From Candidatus Saccharimonadota bacterium (GTDB lineage Bacteria; Patescibacteriota; Saccharimonadia; Saccharimonadales; Saccharimonadaceae): a stretch of DNA of 64,000 nucleotides. The notes below the pieces were generated by a model. The model made no database searches, had not been told where the DNA came from, and saw only the letters and a program-made list of their open reading frames with translations. Below are positions 24,697 to 33,132 of this stretch, one piece after another. The stretch spans positions 62,001 through 126,000 of the forward strand of contig JAFRWP010000014.1 in the NCBI GenBank assembly GCA_017437945.1. Reading direction: 5' to 3'. Made by a program: the position numbers and the translations under genes. The stretch's first letter is position 1; each line of letters starts with the position of its first letter.

Positions 24697-24724
24697 GCCG
24701 AATACGAATAATGTCATTCCCTGC

Positions 24725-24751
24725 AGCCGCGCTCAAATGAGCGCGGCTTTT
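24725..24751 (+). terminator. Terminator of the 23896 cassette
   Basis: GCCGCGCTC (24726-24734) pairs with GAGCGCGGC (24739-24747), followed by four T. Confidence 0.92.
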
Positions 24752-24801
24752 CCATTCTCTGAAATTCTTATATAATTTGTACATAACATTGGAGGTTATT
24801 T

Positions 24802-25569
24802 ATGAAAAAAGTACTAGCATTTGACGTCGACCAAACCCTAAACATTGCCAAGACGCCAATTCCGCCAGAAATCGCAGATCTCCTTACTCAGTGTCTCGAT
24901 CATTTTGAAATCTGCCCAATTTCCGGCCAAAAGTACGACCAATTCTTATTCCAAATCGTCGATCAGCTAAAAGATGCCACCCCAGAGCAGCTCGAGCATC
25001 TCCATCTCTTCGTCGCCCAAGGTACTCAATACTATCGTTACGATGCCAGCAAAAAAGATTGGGACCAAGTCTATAGCTACCCTCTCACCGACGAGCAAGT
25101 TGCCGAAATCACTGAGGCTATCGAAACCGCCGCTAAAGAACTCGGTTATTGGGAAGAAGACAAACTTGCCGAAGGCGATGAAATCATTGAAAACCGCCTC
25201 AGTCAAGTTACTTTCTCTGCTCTTGGGCAAAAAGCCGGCACCGAAGCCAAATACGCTTGGGATCCAGATTGCAAAAAGCGCGAAGCTATCGTCAAGCGCG
25301 CCAAGGAACTCGCCCCTGCCTATGATTACGAAATCGGCGGCACTACATCTATCAACGCTATTACCCCGGGTATGAACAAAGTCTTTGGTATGACTCATCT
25401 CATGGAAGAACTCAAAGTCGAAAAAGAGGACATTCTCTACTTCGGCGACATGACTCAGCCTGGCGGCAACGATTACCCTGTCGTCCAAATGGGCATCGAC
25501 ACCATCACGGTTCGTTCTCACGAAGATACCGCCTACGCCCTTCGCGGCATCCTAGGCCTTGTCAAATAG
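24802..25569 (+). CDS. HAD-superfamily hydrolase, phosphomannomutase-like
   Basis: The 255-residue protein has HAD motif I as AFDVDQTLN (nucleophile Asp 8, acid Asp 10), motif II around ICPISGQ, a conserved Lys in the cap-to-core region and motif IV as YFGDMTQPGGNDYPV. The cap and the order of motifs recall eukaryotic-type phosphomannomutases (HAD IIB), but the substrate cannot be fixed from sequence alone. TTGGAGG precedes the ATG, and a TATAAT-like -10 lies about 30 bases further up. The gene is followed by a membrane protein that has its own -10 box. Confidence 0.8.
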   Translation: MKKVLAFDVDQTLNIAKTPIPPEIADLLTQCLDHFEICPISGQKYDQFLFQIVDQLKDATPEQLEHLHLFVAQGTQYYRYDASKKDWDQVYSYPLTDEQVAEITEAIETAAKELGYWEEDKLAEGDEIIENRLSQVTFSALGQKAGTEAKYAWDPDCKKREAIVKRAKELAPAYDYEIGGTTSINAITPGMNKVFGMTHLMEELKVEKEDILYFGDMTQPGGNDYPVVQMGIDTITVRSHEDTAYALRGILGLVK

Positions 25570-25588
25570 ATTATGCTAAAATAAGTGC

Positions 25589-26119
25589 ATGAAGAAGCAC
25601 CAGAAAAAGCATCTTTTTGCACGAGCTTGTCGCGTTTTGGGACGGTTCCTGCTTGCCTTAGGAGCCGTCCTTTGCGTCGCCTCCATCGTTCTGGCTCTCG
25701 CGCCTCTACTATTTCCTTCTCAGGCTGGCGAAGTCGATACTATCAGTCATTATCCGCCAAGCTTCATTGCTATGCCTGCCAATCCATCTACTCCAGCTCC
25801 CGCTTCAGATCACAATTCGGCCGCTTACATTCTTCCGGCCATCATTTCCGTCGTCATCATTCTCGCTACCATGATTATCGCTTTTTGCCACTACAATTCC
25901 TCTATCCGTACCGCCATCGCACGCTTTGCAAAAACCACCAAGCTAAATATTCATACATCCGAACTGCTTCTCTCCACTTTCATCTGGGCTATCGTCAATC
26001 TTATCCTCATTTTCAATGCCCCTGTCTTTGCCCTGCTTTCCTTCACGGCACTTGTTCTCAACAATCTTTTCTTCATTTTTGCCTGGACGGCTTACGGCTG
26101 CCCGTCATACTCTATCTGA
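25589..26119 (+). CDS. Multi-pass membrane protein, unknown function
   Basis: The 176-residue protein has a basic start, a first membrane helix at about 13-40, an outside loop rich in Pro, Ser and Ala (NPSTPAPASDHN), a second helix (about 80-102) and one or two further hydrophobic helices (about 122-170). No family is recognised. TAAAAT at 25577-25582 lies 6 bases before the ATG, and no SD is visible, so the mRNA is probably leaderless. It is an isolated gene between the HAD enzyme and tpiA. Confidence 0.75.
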   Translation: MKKHQKKHLFARACRVLGRFLLALGAVLCVASIVLALAPLLFPSQAGEVDTISHYPPSFIAMPANPSTPAPASDHNSAAYILPAIISVVIILATMIIAFCHYNSSIRTAIARFAKTTKLNIHTSELLLSTFIWAIVNLILIFNAPVFALLSFTALVLNNLFFIFAWTAYGCPSYSI

Positions 26120-26158
26120 AAACAAGCAAAAACTAGTCGCTTATGGTAAAATTAAACT

Positions 26159-26947
26159 ATGACTAGTCCTCGTAAAAAATATATTATTGCTAACTGGAAG
26201 ATGAACTTCACTCCAGGCCAATCCAGCATTTATTTGCAGCGCCTGGCCAATCGTATTCCAGCCCAGCGCAGCATCCAAATCGTGCTTGCGCCAACTACGG
26301 TGTCCTTGCAGCCACTTTCGCTCCAAGTTGACCGCCGTCAATTTAAGCTCGCCGCTCAAAACTTCTACTGGCGCGATTACGGCGCCTATACCGGCGAAAC
26401 TTCTGTAACTCAAATTCGCACTTTCGTCGATTATGCTCTTGTCGGCCATTCCGAACGCCGCTATGTTTTCAATGAGAGCGAAGAAGACATTGCTCAAAAA
26501 GTTGCCGCTGCTATCCGAAACGGCCTTACGCCTATTCTCTGTATCGGCGAAACCGCCGTTGAGCGCAAAGATGGTGAAACCGCTGCGACAATCTATCGCC
26601 AGCTCACCAACGGTCTTCATGAAGTTAGCAAAGAAGATATTTCTAAAGTAGTTATTGCCTACGAACCAGTTTGGGCTATCTCCAGCAACAAAAATGCCAA
26701 GCCAGCCAAACCGGCCGATCTCGACGAAGCTGTTCGTCTCATCCGTAGCCACATCTCCAAACTCTACGGAAAACAGATTGGCGAAGACATTTCTGTCCTC
26801 TATGGCGGTTCCGTCAATGCCGATACGGCCGGCGGATATCTCGACGTTGAAGGCGTCGACGGCTTACTCATCGGTGGCGCCAGTTTGATAGCTGATTCAT
26901 TCTGTGCTATCGTAGAGACAGCTAAGGAAAAATTTAATGAGCGATAA
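26159..26947 (+). CDS. tpiA: Triosephosphate isomerase
   Basis: The 262-residue enzyme interconverts dihydroxyacetone phosphate and glyceraldehyde 3-phosphate. The signature residues are all present: ANWKMN (Asn, Lys), GHSERR (catalytic His), AYEPVWAI (catalytic Glu), the phosphate-binding YGGSV and GLLIGGAS near the end. The length is normal. TAAAAT at 26147-26152 lies 6 bases before the ATG, so a leaderless start is likely. Its stop overlaps the next gene by 11 bases. Together with gapA at 50.5 kb it supports lower glycolysis. Confidence 0.97.
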   Translation: MTSPRKKYIIANWKMNFTPGQSSIYLQRLANRIPAQRSIQIVLAPTTVSLQPLSLQVDRRQFKLAAQNFYWRDYGAYTGETSVTQIRTFVDYALVGHSERRYVFNESEEDIAQKVAAAIRNGLTPILCIGETAVERKDGETAATIYRQLTNGLHEVSKEDISKVVIAYEPVWAISSNKNAKPAKPADLDEAVRLIRSHISKLYGKQIGEDISVLYGGSVNADTAGGYLDVEGVDGLLIGGASLIADSFCAIVETAKEKFNER

Positions 26948-27785
26948 TATCGATTACGCAGAACTAGATAAGGCAGTCAACGAAGCCATTCGTAATCGCT
27001 CCGCTGCAAAGCCAGTCTCCTCAAAGCCGGTCGCTCGACCAGCATCTGCCATGCATCATTCGCATGGACAATTTATGGATTTTGCCCCAGTTAGGTCGCA
27101 CAAAGTCGCGCAGCCTGCTCCAGTTTCGGCAAAGCCAGTTACTCGTCCCGTCATGCGCCCTGTTGCGCCAGCAGCACGTCCAGTTGTTGCCCGCCCAGTC
27201 GCACCAAAGATTACTACCGCCCCTCAGCCTGCCATCGTGCCACGCAGTGCCAAAATCGGCTCTGCCGTTAAACCTGTTCGCCCGAGCGTTTCCGCCCAAA
27301 TTCAGCACAAGCAACAGCTCGCTGCTGTTAAACCAGCAGTAAAGCCCGCTGCCAAGCCAGTTGCGAAACCTGTCGAGAAACCAGCTCCAAAGCCAGTTGC
27401 TAAACCAGTCGCAAAACCGACTCCAAAAGTCGAAGAAAAACCAGTTTCCAAGCCAGTTGAACACAAGAAGCCAGTCGCCGAAAAAGAGCCAAACGCTAAT
27501 AACTATTCTCTCGGCGTTCGCTCTCCTTTCATGACCAACACTAAGGTCGAAAAGCGTCCTCTCGGCAAAGATATTCCAGAGACCAGCGTTGCCAATCTTC
27601 GCAGCACAAAGAACATTTACAGCTCCAAGAGCCCGAGTAAATCAATCAAAGCCACCAAGAAGCACATGGTCACCGAAGCTCCAAAGAAGCATTCCGGTTG
27701 GCTTTGGACCTTTGTCGTCCTCTTCGTTCTCGCCGCTGGTGCCGGCCTCGGTTATCTTGCCTACATCCTAGTCTTTGCGAAGTAG
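26937..27785 (+). CDS. Pro/Ala/Val/Lys-rich protein with a C-terminal membrane helix
   Basis: The 282-residue protein overlaps the end of tpiA and so is co-transcribed with it. After a short acidic helix (about 1-18) comes a long low-complexity part dominated by AKPVAKPV-type repeats (about 20-170), then a Ser/Lys-rich region and one membrane helix at about 255-280 (WTFVVLFVLAAGAGLGYLAYI) next to the C-terminus. The topology is a tail-anchored protein with a disordered cytoplasmic arm. No function can be assigned; its coupling to tpiA may be incidental. Confidence 0.8.
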   Translation: MSDNIDYAELDKAVNEAIRNRSAAKPVSSKPVARPASAMHHSHGQFMDFAPVRSHKVAQPAPVSAKPVTRPVMRPVAPAARPVVARPVAPKITTAPQPAIVPRSAKIGSAVKPVRPSVSAQIQHKQQLAAVKPAVKPAAKPVAKPVEKPAPKPVAKPVAKPTPKVEEKPVSKPVEHKKPVAEKEPNANNYSLGVRSPFMTNTKVEKRPLGKDIPETSVANLRSTKNIYSSKSPSKSIKATKKHMVTEAPKKHSGWLWTFVVLFVLAAGAGLGYLAYILVFAK

Positions 27786-27843
27786 CTCAAAATCTGATAT
27801 AATCTAGACACGCCAAAACAACATGGCGTGTCTATTTTTACAT

Positions 27844-27921
27844 GGTGGGTATAGCTCAGCTGGTTAGAGCGTCGGTTTGTGGCACCGAAGGTCGAAGGTT
27901 CGAACCCTTTTACCCACCCCA
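27844..27921 (+). tRNA. tRNA-His (anticodon GTG)
   Basis: The cloverleaf has the encoded G-1 (27844) paired with C73 (27918), the His identity feature. The acceptor is GTGGGTA/TACCCAC, the anticodon loop TTGTGGC between TCGGT/ACCGA, the T arm GTTCGAA-type, and CCA is encoded at 27919-27921. Confidence 0.96.
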
Positions 27922-27934
27922 TGTATATCCCATT

Positions 27935-28009
27935 GCGGGTTTCATATAACGGTTATTATGTGAGTTTTCCAAACTCAACATGAGAGTTCGACTCTCTCAA
28001 CCCGCACCA
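27935..28009 (+). tRNA. tRNA-Gly (anticodon TCC)
   Basis: Acceptor GCGGGTT/AACCCGC, anticodon stem TGAGT/ACTCA with loop TTTCCAA (anticodon TCC, U33 present), T arm GAGAG-TTCGACT-CTCTC, and CCA encoded at 28007-28009. The D arm is AT-rich and short. It lies 13 bases after tRNA-His, and the pair shares one terminator. Confidence 0.92.
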
Positions 28010-28050
28010 GTATTAAAAAGACGACCCTCGCGGTCGTATTTTTAATACTC
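28010..28050 (+). terminator. Terminator of the tRNA-His/tRNA-Gly unit
   Basis: ACGACC pairs with GGTCGT inside a longer stem in which AGTATTAAAA pairs with TTTTAATACT, and T residues follow the core stem. Confidence 0.85.
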
Positions 28051-28059
28051 TTGCAGATT

Positions 28060-28182
28060 TTGAGAGAAGCGAACGTAGTTCGCCCGTGGTAGGAGCCGAG
28101 CGTAATAGGAATGCTTGCATTTCTATTACCGAGGCGACGCCCCACGGGAAAGCCTTGCCAACGGCAAGGCGCTCTCTCTCAA
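28060..28182. ncRNA. Structured intergenic element E3 (multi-branched, possible RNA)
   Basis: An outer stem (TTGAGAG with CTCTCAA, 28060 and 28182 ends) encloses three features. The first is a perfect hairpin GCGAAC/GTTCGC (28069-28083). The second is a long arm closed by CCCGTGG/CCACGGG, containing GCCGAG/CGAGGC with tandem G.A pairs and a GTAATAG..CTATTAC stem. The third is a hairpin GCCTTGCC/GGCAAGGC (28152-28170). GGT-AGGAG-CCGAG at 28088-28100 matches the core motif of E1 and E2. No promoter or open frame is visible; it lies between two terminators. Whether it is transcribed is unknown. Confidence 0.55.
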
Positions 28183-28201
28183 CCCCCCATTAAAACGTAA
28201 T

Positions 28202-28233
28202 AAAAAAATACTCCGGCCTTCATAGACCGGAGT
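28202..28233 (-). terminator. Terminator of the archaemetzincin-like gene
   Basis: On the reverse strand ACTCCGG pairs with CCGGAGT, followed by A and seven T. Confidence 0.92.
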
Positions 28234-28240
28234 TTTGGGT

Positions 28241-28999
28241 TTATCCAGCAATATCTGCTCTTTGGACCATTCGCCGAGTCGGCGCCGGTATCCTTGGCAA
28301 GGCTCCCCTTGGTCGCCGAGACGACAGTCTCTTTTGTTCGTCCGCGTCATAGCGCGTTCTCGCAATCAGCAAATCTCTCATGCATTGTGGGCAGAAGCAA
28401 TTTGTCGGATCCTCATGAATCGCTTTTCTGAGCAGCTGTCGCACATCACTTACTTGCTGCATCGAGCAGCAGTAGTTCGTGCAATGGCAGCCATACCTTT
28501 TATTTGTATTCGTACGACCAGACGAAGGACAACCAAATATGTGCCCCAGTTCGTGCCTCAACGTCCTTCGGATACAGATCGACTCTTCTTCGTCTGAAAG
28601 TCCACGGAAACGTCTTACGCTCTGCACGGATGCGTATCCTTTAGCTAGGCCCATGCACCATTCGAGGTTATGATAACCACTATACAAGTCTTTACTTGTA
28701 ATCATTATAAGAGCCCCAGGTACCGTCCAGCTATCATTTAGATCATTCAGCTTGTCCAACAGCGCTTCGCCGTTAATCCGACCAAACTTATTCCTTTCTG
28801 CCGAAGTAATCAGTTGATCCGCAGATCTATAGCTCCCTTCCGGCCACTCACTTGTGCCGTAGAGAAAAATATCACTGCCAACAAAGATTGATCGAATTTC
28901 CATGAGACCTTGCCGAATAGCCTTCTTTTCTGCCTCCTTAATCGTACTATCGTAACAAATATAGATTGGAAACACCCATTGATCACACCCCTTGATCAA
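28241..28999 (-). CDS. Archaemetzincin-like zinc metalloprotease
   Basis: The 252-residue protein contains HELGHIFG (about 149-156), then HC-x4-C-x-M (about 172-180; HCTNYCCSM) and a later CPQC (about 203-206). Archaemetzincins (peptidase M54) have HExxHxxGxxHCx4CxM and a downstream CxxC, with the last His as third zinc ligand. Here the first block and the HC block are separated by about 13 extra residues. No signal peptide is present, so it acts inside the cell or is released by lysis. The start is uncertain: TTG at 28999 is the longest, but GTG at 28975, with AGGGGTG upstream, is plausible. A consensus promoter at 29040-29068 and a terminator make it another autonomous cassette. Peptide substrates are unknown. 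Confidence 0.78.
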   Translation of the reverse strand: MIKGCDQWVFPIYICYDSTIKEAEKKAIRQGLMEIRSIFVGSDIFLYGTSEWPEGSYRSADQLITSAERNKFGRINGEALLDKLNDLNDSWTVPGALIMITSKDLYSGYHNLEWCMGLAKGYASVQSVRRFRGLSDEEESICIRRTLRHELGHIFGCPSSGRTNTNKRYGCHCTNYCCSMQQVSDVRQLLRKAIHEDPTNCFCPQCMRDLLIARTRYDADEQKRLSSRRPRGALPRIPAPTRRMVQRADIAG

Positions 29000-29039
29000 A
29001 AATATGCCATCAGGAGCACAAAAGCCCCCAATCTTTCTT

Positions 29040-29068
29040 ATTATAGCATAAACGGGTTAAAAAGTCAA
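29040..29068 (-). promoter_or_regulatory. Consensus promoter of the archaemetzincin-like gene
   Basis: On the reverse strand TTGACT (29068-29063), 17 bases, TATAAT (29045-29040) preceded by TATGC. It lies just beyond the pilB stop, so the gene is not part of the pilus operon. Confidence 0.9.
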
Positions 29069-29076
29069 TATCAGGA

Positions 29077-30837
29077 CTACGCCAAATCAGATGCGACGCG
29101 GTTTACTTCTTCCAACGTCGTAACACCGGTCAAAGCCTTCAACATACCATCTTGGCGCATCGTAATTGCGCCTTTCATCTTTGCAACGCGCATAATATCA
29201 CCAGAGGTTGCATGCGCCACAATCAATTTCTGAATATCCTCATCCACCGCAATTGTCTCATAAAGACCAGCACGGCCTTTATAACCATTCGGAGTTTCTT
29301 CTGAATCAACACCTTTTACCAAAGTAAAGCTCTTCGAGTTCGCCACCGGCAAAGTACCGTAGCCCATCTTCTCGCTGATCTCTGCTACCTGACCCTGCGT
29401 TGGTGGTAACAAATTACCGACTACCTGCTTAATCACGTTCGTTTCAAGCTCGGACGACTGATAGGAATCGCGACGTTCCGCGACGCGACGCACAAGACGC
29501 TGACCAATCACCGTGTTCAAAGTCGAAGCAATCAAGAATGGCTCAATGCCCATATCGAGCAAACGTGGCATAATACCTGCAGCCGAGTTGGTGTGTAGCG
29601 TCGAAAATACCAAGTGGCCCGTCAAAGCCGCCTGAACAGCCAGGTTCGCTGTTTCACCATCGCGAATCTCACCTACCATTACTACGTCAGGGTCTTGACG
29701 CAAAATCGAACGCAAACCCGACGCGAACGTTAGGCCAGCATCGTTATTAATCTGAATCTGGTTAACACCGTCCATCTTGTACTCAACTGGATCCTCGAGT
29801 GTCACGATGTTAATCTTTTCATCCTTAATCTTCTTAATCAACGCATAAAGAGTCGTAGACTTACCAGAACCAGTAGGACCAGAAGTCAAAATCATGCCAT
29901 TCGGCTTCGAAATACCATCAAGCACATCCGCCAAAGCGCGACCAGTCATACCCATCTTCTCTACTTCCATCGAAGTACCAGATTTATCCAAAAGACGAAT
30001 AACCACTTGCTCGCCCCAAACCACTGGCGATGTCGCAATACGAAGGTCAATAGGATTATTATTTACAAGCACTGCGAACTGACCGTCTTGTGGAATACGG
30101 TGCTCATCAATCTTAAGCTTCGCCATAATCTTAATGCGCGAGACTAGTGCCGGCTCAATCGACTTCGGTAGCTCCATTGTCTGACGCAAAACGCCATCGA
30201 TGCGCATACGAATAACCAATGATTTTTCAAGTGGCTCAATGTGAATATCCGATGCCTTAGACTTAGCCGCATAATCAAGAATCGAAGCGAGAGCCTTAGA
30301 AATTGGCGAATCCTCCGTAATCGTCTGCGCCTCTTGGCCAGATTGACTACGTACCGCCTCTTCCTCTTTCTGAGCCGCCTTGTTAACATCTTCAAGGTCG
30401 GCCATGTACTGCTGAATCGCGTTCTCAATGCCCGCATCCGAAGTCATTACAGCCCGGATTGGCATTTTCACGAGCGTCGAAATATAGTCCGTACGCTGAA
30501 CGTTCGTCGTATCAAGCATCGCCACGACCAACATGCCATTCTGCTCTCCTAGAGGTACAGCCCTAGAACGCTGCGCTACATCTTGCGGAATCCTTTTCAG
30601 CATTTCTTTGTCGAACTTCACATTACGAAGATCATAATAGGCTATACCCATCACGACCGCCGTGGCGTGCTGTACGCAGTCATCCGAAACGATGTTCTTA
30701 CTTTTGAGCACCGCCAAAATAGGCTGTCCGCTCTTTGCGACCTCATTATAGGTCTTTTTCACGAGCCCAGCATCAACAAGCCCATATTCTATCAAAAGGC
30801 TTACTACTTTGTTTTGTGTCTCCTTATTTAGGAGCAT
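29077..30837 (-). CDS. pilB: Type IV pilus assembly ATPase PilB (GspE family)
   Basis: The 586-residue hexameric ATPase powers pilin polymerisation. The N-terminal MshEN/T2SSE domain (about 1-150) is followed by the N2 domain and the ATPase core: Walker A GPTGSGKST at 320-328, Asp box, Walker B (DVVMVGEIRDGETA) and the His box (GHLVFSTLHTN). The zinc-binding CxxC pairs usual before GYxGRxGxYE are missing, although GYKGRAGLYE itself is present. It is the last gene of a five-gene operon pilM-pilN-pilO-orf-pilB; PilC, PilT, PilD and pilins are not in the window. Confidence 0.94.
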   Translation of the reverse strand: MLLNKETQNKVVSLLIEYGLVDAGLVKKTYNEVAKSGQPILAVLKSKNIVSDDCVQHATAVVMGIAYYDLRNVKFDKEMLKRIPQDVAQRSRAVPLGEQNGMLVVAMLDTTNVQRTDYISTLVKMPIRAVMTSDAGIENAIQQYMADLEDVNKAAQKEEEAVRSQSGQEAQTITEDSPISKALASILDYAAKSKASDIHIEPLEKSLVIRMRIDGVLRQTMELPKSIEPALVSRIKIMAKLKIDEHRIPQDGQFAVLVNNNPIDLRIATSPVVWGEQVVIRLLDKSGTSMEVEKMGMTGRALADVLDGISKPNGMILTSGPTGSGKSTTLYALIKKIKDEKINIVTLEDPVEYKMDGVNQIQINNDAGLTFASGLRSILRQDPDVVMVGEIRDGETANLAVQAALTGHLVFSTLHTNSAAGIMPRLLDMGIEPFLIASTLNTVIGQRLVRRVAERRDSYQSSELETNVIKQVVGNLLPPTQGQVAEISEKMGYGTLPVANSKSFTLVKGVDSEETPNGYKGRAGLYETIAVDEDIQKLIVAHATSGDIMRVAKMKGAITMRQDGMLKALTGVTTLEEVNRVASDLA

Positions 30838-30839
30838 CT

Positions 30840-31223
30840 TTAGTCCTCAGGGTTAATTGGGTTATCCGGATTATCCGGGTCTGGTTCTGGCTCAGGTTCT
30901 GGTTCTGGATCTGGATTCGGTTTAGGAATATTGGGATTTGTCGTAATATCTTCCAAAGAGAAGTCTCTACAATCACCCGTTTCTCTATCATATACCTGTC
31001 CTACTTCACAACGACCAACCTCAACTTCCCGCGTAGGATTGATCCTATACGGGTTAAACACCTCTACATCCGGCATCACGACATTAGAATCAATTGACCT
31101 AACGTAAGTCAAAGTTTCAACTTTATCACTCGGATCACCCAATATGGCATTCCCAACGAAATATGACACAATCACCGAAACGGCCGCAATTAGAATGATT
31201 AATGCTACATCAGTAGATTTCAT
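30840..31223 (-). CDS. Pilus-operon membrane protein with a Pro/Glu/Asp-rich tail
   Basis: The 127-residue protein has an N-terminal membrane helix (about 6-27), a small outside domain containing two Cys (EVGRCEVGQVYDRETGDCR) that could be a disulfide loop, and a C-terminal low-complexity tail of PEPEPEPDPDNPDNP type. It lies between pilO and pilB with gaps of 1-2 bases, so it is co-translated. Position alone suggests a PilP-like or other inner-membrane accessory; the sequence is too short and divergent to prove it. Confidence 0.72.
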   Translation of the reverse strand: MKSTDVALIILIAAVSVIVSYFVGNAILGDPSDKVETLTYVRSIDSNVVMPDVEVFNPYRINPTREVEVGRCEVGQVYDRETGDCRDFSLEDITTNPNIPKPNPDPEPEPEPEPDPDNPDNPINPED

Positions 31224-31224
31224 A

Positions 31225-32043
31225 TTAGTACACTATCTCCTTCCCATCACCCCCAGCTTGTCGACATTTATCATTATCTGCTTTTGCGCAAACAACTTTT
31301 TTAACTTGAACAAGACCGGCTTTATCCGAACTGTATGATAGATAAGACGCAGAAAAACTAATATCAGAACCAGCATTATCCCCACGCCCATAGGAAAGAC
31401 TTGCCCTACTTACATTAAAATTACGAATTGATTTCTCGATCGAATTTAGTGTATTAAGAATTTTTTCTTGAGTCGCCTTAAAGTCCACATTAATCTTCAT
31501 TGTATTAAAGGTAACATCATCTATTGTGCTTTTATCGAAATCATTCGGCCTTAAACCATCGATAAGAGCACCATCCTTAGCAAGCATAATAAGAATATAA
31601 AAAGATGTTACTGCCGAATCTTGGTTCTTCGTATAAGGTAAGGCATCCGTAATCACGCGCAAAGCGCTACACTTACGCACATTAGGCAACTGTTCGAGTG
31701 AGTAGCTAACATCCAAACCTTTACCATCATAGCCTTCACATATACTATCACGCATTCTACCGACTGACTCCAAATTTTCATTAGTAGAAAGACCACTAAT
31801 CTTATTTGAAATATCATTCAGATTCTTCTGGGTGCTCTTATAAGACGCAATCACCTCATCTTTTGCAGCGATCAACTTCTTATTAAAGGAAATAGTTTTA
31901 GCAAAATATATAACCGCTACTATCGTAATACCTAATATTACGGAAGCAGCACCTACGAAGATAAGCATGTTACGTTGAGCACTATCAATCTTCGACCTCT
32001 TTCCTAAAGCTACCGATTTACTATTGCTTTTAGTTGTTGCCAT
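31225..32043 (-). CDS. pilO: Type IV pilus inner-membrane protein PilO-like
   Basis: The 272-residue protein has a short basic cytoplasmic start, one membrane helix (about 25-50), a coiled coil (about 55-90) and a C-terminal alpha/beta domain that would lie outside the membrane. This is the standard PilO layout. Sequence identity to known PilO is not obvious, so the name rests on architecture and on position directly after pilN, whose stop it overlaps by one base. The expected role is to link the PilM-PilN ring to the pilus machinery. Confidence 0.72.
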   Translation of the reverse strand: MATTKSNSKSVALGKRSKIDSAQRNMLIFVGAASVILGITIVAVIYFAKTISFNKKLIAAKDEVIASYKSTQKNLNDISNKISGLSTNENLESVGRMRDSICEGYDGKGLDVSYSLEQLPNVRKCSALRVITDALPYTKNQDSAVTSFYILIMLAKDGALIDGLRPNDFDKSTIDDVTFNTMKINVDFKATQEKILNTLNSIEKSIRNFNVSRASLSYGRGDNAGSDISFSASYLSYSSDKAGLVQVKKVVCAKADNDKCRQAGGDGKEIVY

Positions 32044-33131
32044 TATTTCACCTCCTCAGTAACGACCTTTTCTTCACTAAAGATATCGCGAACAGGCACA
32101 TAGCTATCCGTAACATTTCTCTTTGTTGGTCCTACAAAGTTCATATGTTTGTTTTTAGTCAAAAATGCTTCTCTCGACAAGTTAAAAGTAGCAGCAAACG
32201 TTAATAGCATTTCATTATTTTCCGAACGACCATATGAGCCAGAGTCTAGCCTTACTTCGCCATCTAGAAGTGGACATGTTTCGATTGTTGCTTCTTCGGA
32301 AATTTCACCGTCACTATCATATTGAATACATTCACTCTCGAAGTAATAACCTTTAGTAGTTTTCTCACCTTTCTCGGCTAAACTATCATGTCCTTCTTTA
32401 TAAGCGTCTTTATCCTGTTCATTCTTGTAGCTACGACGAATCCAAATATCTTCCGGTTCATCCAATGTCGCTTCCTCGCCTGACTTAACGATCAGCTTCG
32501 CATCGCATCCTGCTTTACCTTTATGATAGACGCCATAAAGATAGCCATCTTTCACTGTTTCAGTGATACAAAATACTGGTATGTCTTCATATTCACCATC
32601 CACTAGATGTTTATAGCGACCATAATCGTAATAAGCATACTGTAAACCTTTGGCGAATGCCTCACGCGCAGTAAAACCTATACTATCCATGGAGTTAGCA
32701 TTAATCGTAAACTTCATGCCAGCGAAATCTGCATCAAGCTGAGAAACCTGAACTGAGCCTTGGTTATTGCTATTATCCGGCAAAATCACATCAAATAATG
32801 GGAAAATACGCGAAACGCTAATCATATTGTTATTCAATATGCTAATATCACGCATCTGACTCTTCATCGTAAGAAGAGTTTCGAGATTCTCGAACCTACT
32901 CACTGCAGTATCGGTACCTTTACAGTTGCCTTCACCAGTCGCGCGACATTTAATCTCGGCGTCTTGATTACTTAGGCTAATTGCTTGCGAAGCCACGATG
33001 CCTGACAATACCAAAACAATCGCCACGCACGCTGCGCCAGCGGCCATACAAATCAAAATCACCAAGTTGCGAAGCTTTTGCTTCAAAAGCAATTCGGCTT
33101 TTACATCTGGAACTAAGTTAATTTCGTACAT
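32043..33131 (-). CDS. pilN: Type IV pilus assembly protein PilN-like
   Basis: The 362-residue protein begins MYEINLVPDVKAELL, the conserved PilN motif (INLLP-type, here INLVP) that binds PilM, followed by one membrane helix (about 20-50) and an outside domain longer than usual, with several Cys residues. It starts 1 base after the pilM stop. The longer extracytoplasmic part distinguishes it from proteobacterial PilN of about 200 residues; the INLVP motif and order make the assignment good. Confidence 0.85.
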   Translation of the reverse strand: MYEINLVPDVKAELLLKQKLRNLVILICMAAGAACVAIVLVLSGIVASQAISLSNQDAEIKCRATGEGNCKGTDTAVSRFENLETLLTMKSQMRDISILNNNMISVSRIFPLFDVILPDNSNNQGSVQVSQLDADFAGMKFTINANSMDSIGFTAREAFAKGLQYAYYDYGRYKHLVDGEYEDIPVFCITETVKDGYLYGVYHKGKAGCDAKLIVKSGEEATLDEPEDIWIRRSYKNEQDKDAYKEGHDSLAEKGEKTTKGYYFESECIQYDSDGEISEEATIETCPLLDGEVRLDSGSYGRSENNEMLLTFAATFNLSREAFLTKNKHMNFVGPTKRNVTDSYVPVRDIFSEEKVVTEEVK

Positions 33132-33132
33132 A

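Noticed and set aside
28126-28365. A 79-codon reverse frame across element E3
   Set aside because: It spans a terminator and hairpins and overlaps the end of the archaemetzincin gene; no start signals are present.
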